This document shows, one piece after another, positions 56,174-64,000 of a stretch of DNA of 64,000 bases (position 1 is the stretch's first letter; the number at the start of each line of letters is the position of its first letter). The notes under the pieces were generated by a model. That model was not told where the DNA came from. It made no database searches and was given only the letters and a program-made list of their open reading frames with translations. The position numbers and the translations under genes are program-made. The stretch is from the NCBI GenBank assembly GCA_024500155.1, contig CM044869.1, positions 28,146,501 through 28,210,500 of the forward strand, in the 5' to 3' direction. This stretch comes from Chenopodium formosanum (taxonomy: Eukaryota > Streptophyta > Magnoliopsida > Caryophyllales > Amaranthaceae).

Positions 56174-58830
56174 ACTACTCGCCATTAGAAATGGGTCATC
56201 GTAGGGCCAAGATAAAGACAAGGCCAAACTAACATACAAACACACAATTAGCAAGTTGAGTACATAAGCGTAAACAAAACACACTAACATGCTTTCATCC
56301 TATCATCACAAAACTTACCTTGTTGCACCTGTTCTCATGCATACATCATACATAATGACCAACTAGTTTACCACTAGAATATTTATTTAGCATGCTTGCG
56401 CATCAAACATGTTTCCCCCCTAACCTGCCCCAATAAAGGGGTACTAACATGGGAGCTAACCATGCTAGTATAAAGAACAACTCGTAAGTGACGAAATTCC
56501 TACTCATAATAAAAAGGAATGTACAGCGTCCTGTAATCAAGTAGAAGTTATGGTTATTATAAAATCCTATAACTCCCCCCATGTGTTCGTACTCGAGGTA
56601 TATACGTACCAAGTGTTTTGGTGCGTAATCTGTTTCACTTTACGTTGTGTACGTATTTTTAGACTTGGTGATGACTCTCAAACCATAACACAAACAATCA
56701 TTATAATCATTTAAGCAATCAAACATACCAATTTTATTCTTGAATATTTAGTGACCACATAATCTTAAATATTGAACCCTTTTTAATCTACCTCGGTGTC
56801 AAGGACACCTTAAACGCATAATAGGCCACAAATCCTATCCCTCGGTGTTAGAAACACCATATGTGCACTTAGGCACCAATATATAATTTAATTCGAGTAT
56901 ACATAGACACTTAAATAGCTCATTCCTCATGCTTATAGCATCAATAAAAATTATATGAACCATAATAAAATTCTTTTTCAATATTCCAAACCAAATTAAA
57001 CATTTATTTTAATTAAACATACTCTCAATCATTCCAATAATAAAAGTGTGGTTCATATTCAACATGTCAACATAATTAATTCCAATCATCTAATCACCAG
57101 ATATACTCCACACTTTACAAATCACTCACCAACATCAATCCATGCAACAGTTCCAATCAATACTTAACATGATACTACCTTGGAATTAATTTGTCAAAGC
57201 CTAGCATGCTTCTACATACTCAACTAATTACCAAGTATGCGAACGTACCTTGAAATGATCTCAAAATCGCCACGACTAAATAAAGTCACTCACTTGGAAA
57301 TCTCTTAAAATTAAAAATTACAATAAAGGGGCATCAATACCTATTCCACACAAATTTTGAAGCAATATATACACTCCTTAAATCCACTCGTAAATCTTTC
57401 TAAAACAAGCTGAAATTTAATTTAAAACCCTTACTTTTATCCCCAATTAATGGGTAATTAAAAATCCTTTCAAGAATCTTAATTATAGTTTATATACAAA
57501 AATTACAACTTTATTAAAACCTTCAAAATTGCTATAATTGTGTTTTAAAACATCAAATTTAAAAATTTCAATCACCTATAATAAAATTCCATCAATATAC
57601 ATTAATATAGAAACCTAGGGTTTTTAATTTGAGGCTTTTTTATTCAAAACCAAATCTGAAAATTTGTATACATAATATTTATAATCAAATATAATAAAAA
57701 TCATCACACAACCCATAATCAACAATTAATCAAAGGCTAGATTAGGATTTAAAACAAAAGAAATAATTTTTTTTTTAACACCGGCACATGACACCACAGC
57801 AGGGCTATTGTCGCGCACCTGCTGGTGGTGCCGCTGTAGTCGCCGGCGGCTGTAGTGGTGCCCAGAGGCATGTGGTGGTGGCCGGGGATGGTGTGTGTGT
57901 GGTGGTGAAACAAAACTAATAATAAAGGGGAAGGGGAAAATAAGAGAAAGAGAAAGAAAATAACATGATAGATAAAGAGTAGGAATAAAATTAACATAGG
58001 TTAAGCTATTTCAAGAGTGTTTCTCTCTATATGCTTGTGCTTGTTATGTATTTTTTATGTGACTAGCTTTGAGTTTGGGGACGAACTCCTTTTTAAGGGT
58101 TATCTAGAGCTAGTAGTGTTAGCTAGTAGTTTTGAATAACATTGTTTAATTGAGCTGGTAGTGTTAGTTATTCAAAACTACATTACACATTGTATTGTGG
58201 AACAACCTTTGTCAAACCCAACCTCGAATAATAATACAATCCTTCACTCAATTGACACATAACCAATAAGTATGTCATGCTCTTTGCTCTATACCTAGCC
58301 TTGGACATGAGTAATCCAAATAAATAAACCAACAAGTATGAAAACTTGAATACTCTCAATAACCAGAAAACACCTTAAACCAGACCAAATACGAGCCAAA
58401 TCACACTGTAGGGGAGCATAGAAAAATAAATAATAAAGATTGTACCTCATTCTTAACTCATGATCATTATCTCATTACCAACATGCCAAGGACTAAGGTC
58501 TATAACGCCGAGCCTTAAACCAAGAATAAAATAATAATTCTCAACCTTTTGATCTCATACTTGTTCAAAGAAAGTATTCACATGATAATAAATAATATCT
58601 CAATATTGGCATATGTTCCCAATTCATATAACAATTCGAACTCGATTCAATCATAGTATGTCTCAACTCTTATAGGGCAATAAAACTAATACCTAAATAT
58701 AATTAACTCACAACCCAAAAATAAAACTCTACATTAGTAACCCTAAAAACTCAATAAAACAATACTCCCTATAACAACAACATTAAAACCCTAGGAATAA
58801 TCAATCATAAATAATAAAAGTAATAAGATA
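56174..58830. other. AT-rich noncoding DNA right of element A
   Basis: 2.7 kb with no credible gene. It was probably element A's target and is itself old repeat DNA. A short plus-strand stretch at 58075-58107 (GACGAACTCCTTTTTAAGGG) looks like the 3' end of a chromovirus pol and purine tract. A GC-rich patch at 57780-57900 is rich in GGTGGTG. GCTAGTAGTGTTAGCTAGTAG at about 58109-58130 is a small local repeat. Confidence 0.5.
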
Positions 58831-59200
58831 CTTGTATAGGATAGCTCCCGCTAAACTATCGCCCAGCTCCTAGGGTGCGCACTCATTGCCGAGAGAACAA
58901 CTAAGAGGGGCTCACTAGCCCTACAGAGTTAGCCCGCAGAGCTGACCAGGCCAAACTCTCCACAAAAGAGATCGTACACCTATAAATAGAGGGCAAAGTA
59001 CAACGTAAAGGAGGTGAAACATACAAGTTATTACACTCTCTACATCTCTCTAAGTACACTTTCTCTCTCTAAACACACTCTAACTTAGGCATCGGAGGGG
59101 GGTTCCTCGAGCCACCCCCGAGGGAAGTTCAAGTGTGTTGCCTTATGTAGGTTGTCAACGGGACCCAGCTCACCAAGCAGAACCCTTGGATCCATACCTG
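58831..59200 (+). promoter_or_regulatory. LTR-type promoter segment, plus strand
   Basis: GC-rich sequence leads to a TATA box TATAAATAG at 58981, followed by a CT-rich stretch (TACACTCTCTACATCTCTC) and ACTTAGGCATCGGAGGGGGG near 59080. This arrangement is typical of the R/U5 part of Tat-group LTRs. It lies upstream of and in the same direction as the Tat fragment at 60028, so it may be its 5' LTR; the LTR limits cannot be set. Confidence 0.5.
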
Positions 59201-59817
59201 GAACAATACTCATATCCAATCAAATCATATAATACCAATAATCAATCATATACATATACAAACTTGATCACACGAATTTTAATTATTAAATTTACACATA
59301 ATAATAATACAAAGTACAATCAATAAACATATTATAAACAAACAATTCTAATATTTTAATACCATCACATTATCATCAAGTAACTCCAAAAGATCGATAG
59401 TTTGATTACCTCACGATTAATATTTATACATTGAACACTATTAAAGATCCATAAACAAAGAACTATGCTATAGCTTCAAAAATAATAAACGATAATTGGG
59501 ACTGACGATCGAGCAAACCAAAAATATGACATGTAAGCTTACTATGCATGACATCACCATGAGAAATATAAAGTTAAACAAAGTTTTGTTAAAAGTTTTA
59601 TGGGTTAAATCCAAAATTACGGATGAACATTTCTTAGTGAAGATTATTAGGGTGAGGGGTATTTATACCCTCTCATAAATGAGATTAAAAAAAATCCATA
59701 ATGACATATATATTAATAAAATTTTATCAAAATAATATATATATATATATTTATTCATATATATATAAAGAATCTAATTTTATATTTTATCAAATCGTAA
59801 AATATACGGGTATTACA
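59201..59817 (-). repeat. Chromovirus-like (Tekay/Del type) LTR fragment, minus strand
   Basis: On the minus strand it begins TGTAATACCCGTATATTTTACG at 59817, preceded by a purine tract (TTTTAAGGAGGGTAGAT), as at the 3' ends of Tekay/Del chromoviruses. A TATA box TATAAAT on the minus strand is at 59661-59667 within GGGTATAAATACCCC. The left limit is uncertain. No pol is attached. Confidence 0.55.
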
Positions 59818-60027
59818 ATCTACCCTCCTTAAAACAAGTTTCAACGCCGAAACTCAAAATAGAAAAAATTTAGGGTATTACAATCTAACCTCCTTAAAAA
59901 GAGTTTCGTCCTGAAACTTAAAGTAGAAAAGTAACTTGTAAATTTAAGAGAAGGTAAAAAAACTAATAAACCAAACTTTTCTTTATAAAATATGTATATA
60001 GAGTATTAAACTATTAGGGGTATTACA
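59818..60027 (-). repeat. Repeated LTR-start/purine-tract junctions
   Basis: Two further LTR-like starts occur on the minus strand, TGTAATACCCTAAAT at 59882 and TGTAATACCCCTAATAG at 60027. The junction TTTTAAGGAGGKTAGAT|TGTAATACCC thus occurs twice about 65 bp apart (59817 and 59882). It looks like a small tandem duplication or nested insertion of the 3' end of one element type. Confidence 0.6.
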
Positions 60028-60545
60028 GTAGCTTAATGGTATGGGGCCATCCGGAAGGCATCTGTTTATTCCTATAATCAGCTGAGGAGAATGTTCATGG
60101 AACACTTCGTCACGCTGGTGGATCGTACAAAAATGACCACCGAGCTGATGTCATTGGTTCTAAGAAAAGATGAGACCCTGCGGGAGTTCATTACCAAAGA
60201 AGGGACCACCATCCCAAATGTGACTCAAGAAGTAGCGCTTCTAGCAATGCAGAGTGGCATACTATCGGGCTTACCATTCCAAGCGTACATGGGGCGAAAA
60301 AGCCTTAAAACACTGGCTGAAGCGCTGGGTAAAGCGTATGAGTTCATAAAAGCAGACGAGAATGACAGAGCCATGTTGAAAAGAAAAGCACCAAGTGACC
60401 CAGTCAAGCAGGCTAAAGTCACCCGGGCAGAAAATATAGCCAGGGTGGATCAGCCAAGCAGGGTTGAAGAAGGTCGCAGGGATGCAGACAGGTTAGTGGA
60501 AGTAAGAATATCACACCAGAAGTATAGAGCCAGGGCTGGATTTCT
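60028..60545 (+). pseudogene. Tat-type gag fragment
   Basis: The reading frame from 60091 (MFMEHFVTLVDRTKMTTELM) shows the Tat-group gag core: LRKDETLREFITKEG, LLAMQSGILSGLPFQAYMGR and TLAEALGKAYEFIKADEND. It ends in a charged stretch at about 60530. The 5' part of gag and everything downstream to RT are missing. The sequence changes to an unrelated LTR near 60545. Confidence 0.85.
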
Positions 60546-61428
60546 TCTTCTCATCAATGAAAGTTTATGAGATTTCTTTCCCTTGAATTTAGTCTTATTG
60601 CAATTTCCTTTAATTTTTGAATGTTTGATTTGAATTTCTTCCCTTGCTTTGGAATTTGTTGAGAGATTGAATTCCTTCTTGATTGAACTTGAAATGAATA
60701 TGATTTTTATTAAATTTGTTTTGTTTTTCAATTTCACCATGATTAGTGAGTAGATTAGTTGCTAGGGAGAAGGGGAAGCATGCTAGATTGATGATTTTTG
60801 CTAGTTGATGATCCTTGATTGATTGAATTGTTGTAATTAAATTGGTTGACATGGTTGTGCATGTGATTAATTAGACTAAGAGTGATCAATCTATAAGATT
60901 AATCTAGATTGCATTGCGAATTTCAATGACATGAACCCTTGAATTGAGAATTTCTTTAATTGATTGATTTTGATTGTGATTTTCCTAGCTATCCATTCAT
61001 AGTGAACCCTAGTTTGGCTTATACGAGATAGCTTTTGAATTCCTTTGATTGCAACTATTGTTTGTCCTTTGCAATGTTTGAATTAATCGAGTGATCCTTC
61101 AATTAACATAATCATTAAGCTTGCATGTGGAACCATTATCCCTAGTATATTGAATTTCTTGATTATCTAGTTTCTTGATACCTAGTTACCAACCGCATCT
61201 TCCCTCAGTCTTCGAAGTAGCTTGACCAAGGCTATAGCTTGCACCAACTCATTCCCTTGGGTTCGACCCTTGACTTACCATATACTCGTATTAGGTTGGT
61301 TGAGTGTTTATAAATTTTCTTTGGCTCTAGGAAAGGGTAGAAAACGACCTACTTTTCCCTACATCACTACGGTATAATTATATGTATTATACTAGTATTT
61401 CCGTAGAGGGAGATTTGGGGGTGTTACA
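60546..61428 (+). repeat. Athila-like LTR 3' part plus start of a chromovirus-like LTR
   Basis: 60546-61366 is the 3' portion of an LTR in plus orientation, ending GACCTACTTTTCCCTACATCA. It resembles the end of the solo LTR at 24615 and has the shared GGTTCGACCCTTGACTTACC segment. It is 5' truncated, with no target duplication found. 61367-61428 reads TGTAACACCCCCAAATCTCC on the minus strand, a chromovirus LTR start, with CTACGG...CCGTAG at its ends. Together they replace the Tat region from gag to mid-RT. Confidence 0.65.
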
Positions 61429-61988
61429 TGGGAACACCTTCCTTACACAAGTCAGCTGACAAAGCTTTACCATTCTATTAGTTGCTGAAGGGGAATAGAG
61501 AATTTAAGTGGGGTGAAGCAGAAAAAGAAGCTTTTAAAGGAATCAAGGAGCACTTGACCAAGATCCCAACCATGATCATCCTGGAGGAGAGCAAAAAACT
61601 CAAGCTATACATTTCCGCCTTAGTGCAGACAATTGGGTCAGTCCTCCTAGTTAAAAGGTAGAAACAGCGGAAACCGGTGTACTTTGTAAGCCATTTGATG
61701 ACAGATGCTTAGCAGAGGTACCCATTGATGGAAAAGCTAGCCTTCATAGTAGTGGCGATGACAAGAAAGCTAAAGCACTACTTTGATGCGCACACAATCC
61801 AGATCCTTACAAACCACCCATTGGAGAAAGCCCTGCAGAAAATAGACGCTTCGGGAAGGCTCCTCAAATGGGAGATAAAACTTTCCGAGTATGAGTTTCA
61901 GGCGCTAGCAGCCATTAAAGCTCAAGCGCTAGCTGACTTCATACTGGAGGCCTCTTATGAAGAGAAAAAAGATGAAATTGGAGTGTAG
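61429..61988 (+). pseudogene. Tat-type RT end and RNase H
   Basis: The frame resumes at about 61450 in the RT-RNase H connection (FKWGEAEKEAFKGIKEHLTK). The gypsy RNase H follows: PVYFVSHLMTDA, a stop, then YPLMEKLAFIVVAMTRKLKH (from 61725) and SGRLLKWEIKLSEYEF, to AQALADFILEA near 61950. Stops occur near 61478, 61662 and 61712. The catalytic RT is absent. Confidence 0.85.
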
Positions 61989-62430
61989 AAGCTGGCAGTG
62001 GATGGTTCTTCAGCTCAGACAGGGAGCGGAGCGAGAATAATATTAACATCGCAAGAAGGCAATGTATTCGAGTATGCCATCAAGTTCAAGTTCAAGGCAT
62101 CGAACAACGAGGCAGAATATGAAGCAACCTTGGCAGGCCTGAGGATGAATATCGTAGCGGGAGCCAAAAAAGTGCATGTGCAGAATGACTCTCAACTGGT
62201 AGCCAACCAGTTGAAGGGGGAGTATGAGGCTAGGGAGCCTACAATGCTGAACTACACAACCAAGGTGAAGGAGCTGGTGGCCTAGTTATTGCATTTTCAG
62301 ATAGATTTGGTCCCCAGAGCTGAAAATTCTCAAGCTGACGCATTATCAAAGTTAGCCAGTTCCACTCTCCAAAGCCTCACAAGGACAGTTATGGTGGAAG
62401 TCTTGGAAAAAATAGTATTATAGAAAGAAA
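61989..62430 (+). pseudogene. Tat-type second RNase H (aRNH)
   Basis: After a stop at 61986 the sequence reads LAVDGSSAQTGSGARIILTS, then KASNNEAEYEATLAGLRMN, VHVQNDSQLVANQLKGEYEA and, past a stop at 62283, VPRAENSQADALSKLA. The Asp, Glu, Asp, Asp pattern (DGS, EAEYEA, NDSQLV, ADALS) is that of the archaeal-type RNase H that Tat elements acquired in addition to their own. It places the element in the Tat lineage. Confidence 0.9.
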
Positions 62431-63501
62431 ACAGGTGAATTATATCAGGCAGCAGGGAGCATGGTTTTCAGACATATTGGGCCTATAAGGTACATGGCTC
62501 GCTGCCTAGTAACTAGGCACAAGCTAGGAAAGTCAAAAAAAGGATGCCAATTGGTACGTGGTGATGAATGGGGAGCTGAATAAAAAAGGTCTTCTCCAAG
62601 ACACTTTTGAGGTGTATTCTAGAGTGAGAGTAGGAAAGAATTATGGAAGAAGCGCACTCAGGAATCTGCGCCAACGATATCGACGGAAAAGCCCTGGGAG
62701 TTTAAGTACTTCGAAAAGGAGCATACTGGCCAACCTTGACACAAGATGCTTTAGCATACGTTAAAAAATGTGAAAAGTGTCAAAAGTATGCTCTAATTAT
62801 AAATCAGCCAGCGAATGATCTGACCCCGATTCTCAGCGCGATCCTGTTTTCCTAGTGGGGAATGGAAATATTAGGACCTTTCAACAATGGGTCAGCGGGA
62901 AGGAAATATCTCATAGTAGCAGTGGATTATTTCACCAAGTGGATTGAAACTGAACTCATAAAGTACATAAAAGCTTCCCAAGTAAGATCATTCATATGGA
63001 AGAACATCATTACAAGATTTGGGGTGCCACAATGCATAGTTTTTTACCATGGGTGTCAATTCGACTGTGATACCATCAAGGATTACCTGGAAGAGATGGG
63101 TACCAAATATGCAAGCGCCTCAGTCTGTCATTCGCACAACAACGGCCAAGTAGAGGCAGCAAACAAGCTATTCTTAATAGCTTTTTAAAGAAAATTGGAA
63201 GAGCACAAGGGAATGAGAAGCGTCTGCTGGAAGAGCTAGATTTTCTTCTAGAGATGCTATTAAAAGCAGCCCTCAAGCTGACAGCCGAGAAGAGCCGAAT
63301 CTCAAAAGCCTTTAACATAAGAGTCATGCTCCGGGAAATAATACCTTGAGACTTGGATCTCAGAAGGATTGCAGCAGTAGGAAGAGGAAACAAGCATGGA
63401 AAGTTGATAGCAAATTGGGAAAGCCCTTTCCTCATCCATAAGCAAGTGGGGCAGGTGAAAAATAGTTTTAACGCAAATGTGTTGAAAAAATATTTTGTTT
63501 A
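62431..63501 (+). pseudogene. Tat-type integrase
   Basis: Following a stop-rich stretch, the zinc-finger end is recognisable (YVKKCEKCQKYA near 62757). The core has MEILGPFNNGSAGRKYLIVA, AVDYFTKWIETE (first Asp), FYHGCQFDCDTIKDY where SDNG is expected (second Asp replaced by Tyr-His), and HSHNNGQVEAANK (Glu). After 63188 the frame is broken. The pol C-terminus NANVLKKYFV ends at 63501. Confidence 0.88.
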
Positions 63502-64000
63502 AAGGGCGTATGGTTAAGTAGAAGTTAAAAAACTTTGTTTAAGTTATGCAAAAACTTTGTTTAAATTATGCTGTGTTAATCAAGGCAATTTAATCCATCT
63601 AAATTCAATGAAATCAGAGCATCTACGTGAGGAGTATACCATATAATCATCGTGCACTAACATGCAGGAAACACCAAAACATACATAAAAGTCAAAGTTA
63701 AGAGCATCAAAATAGGATGCAGCAAGACATCGTTAAACTCATGAGGATCACATTTCCCTAAGTATGACCTACTTGCTCAAAGTAAAACATGGCACCACCT
63801 CAGGGACGCCTGAGGAGGAGGCCTAGCATGTTCAACTTAAGCAGGGAGGAGTGGTGGAAAGACAAAAGAACAAACTCAGTGGGTATCACCAAGGTTCTCT
63901 TGGTCTCACCCATCTCACCTTTTTGTGGGAAGAGAAGAGGTAAATCAACAATGAGCCCTTACGAGAGATAAGTAAGGAACAAGAGCAATAAGTCGCAGCC
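63502..64000 (+). other. Downstream region of the Tat fragment
   Basis: Noncoding sequence after pol. AAAAACTTTGTTTAA is repeated at about 63526-63541 and 63550-63564. A 60-codon frame at 63789-63971 (MAPPQGRLRRRPSMFNLSRE) has no recognisable family and is doubtful. No LTR is identified before the window ends. Confidence 0.5.

Noticed and set aside
63789..63971. 60-codon ORF near the right edge
   Set aside because: It is too short, has no recognisable family, and is downstream of Tat pol where no gene is expected on this strand; noted only in the region entry.

Overview
This window is plant nuclear DNA made almost entirely of LTR retrotransposons and DNA transposons inserted into one another. 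I recognise no host gene, rRNA or tRNA gene. The families point to a seed plant, probably a eudicot with a large repetitive genome: Athila-type and Tat/Ogre-type Ty3/gypsy, Ty1/copia, chromovirus-like LTR ends, PIF/Harbinger and a Mutator-like element. Without a host gene the species cannot be named.

The outermost element, A, is a minus-strand Athila-type retrotransposon. Its 5' LTR is at 53587-56173, gag/protease at 51094-53455, RT/RNase H/integrase at 15590-17777 and 3589-4138, and a post-pol Athila ORF at 507-2340. Its 3' LTR lies beyond the left edge. Three elements interrupt it: a copia element (copia 1, 4144-15584, TSD ATTTG) in integrase, a plus-strand Athila element B (18156-51088, TSD CACAA) between protease and RT, and a Mutator-like element (54387-55364, 9-bp TSD) in the 5' LTR.

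These carry further insertions. Copia 1's right LTR holds a PIF/Harbinger transposon (10069-14416, TSD TTA), and the empty site survives in copia 1's left LTR. B's RT is interrupted by a second copia copy (22873-33811), whose RNase H holds a solo LTR (24615-26993, TSD TCCGT). B's 3' LTR holds element C (40823-50998, TSD CTATG), a minus-strand gag-only element related to Tat/Ogre. Its 372-codon gag is the only long uninterrupted retroelement frame here.

Right of A (56174-64000) is older mosaic: AT-rich DNA with LTR-type promoters, repeated chromovirus-like LTR starts, and a broken plus-strand Tat element with gag, an Athila-like LTR fragment, RNase H, the Tat-type second RNase H and integrase.

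The most unusual signal is that elements A, B and C each carry their own cluster of short GC-rich palindromes, in the LTR and again in internal noncoding DNA. The motif differs by family (GGAGCGGSCGCTCC, CGCCCGAYCGGGCG, GTCGCCAGGCGAC), but the placement is similar. The copia LTRs contain a comparable GC-rich hairpin island. All pol genes carry stops or frameshifts, and several catalytic residues are lost.
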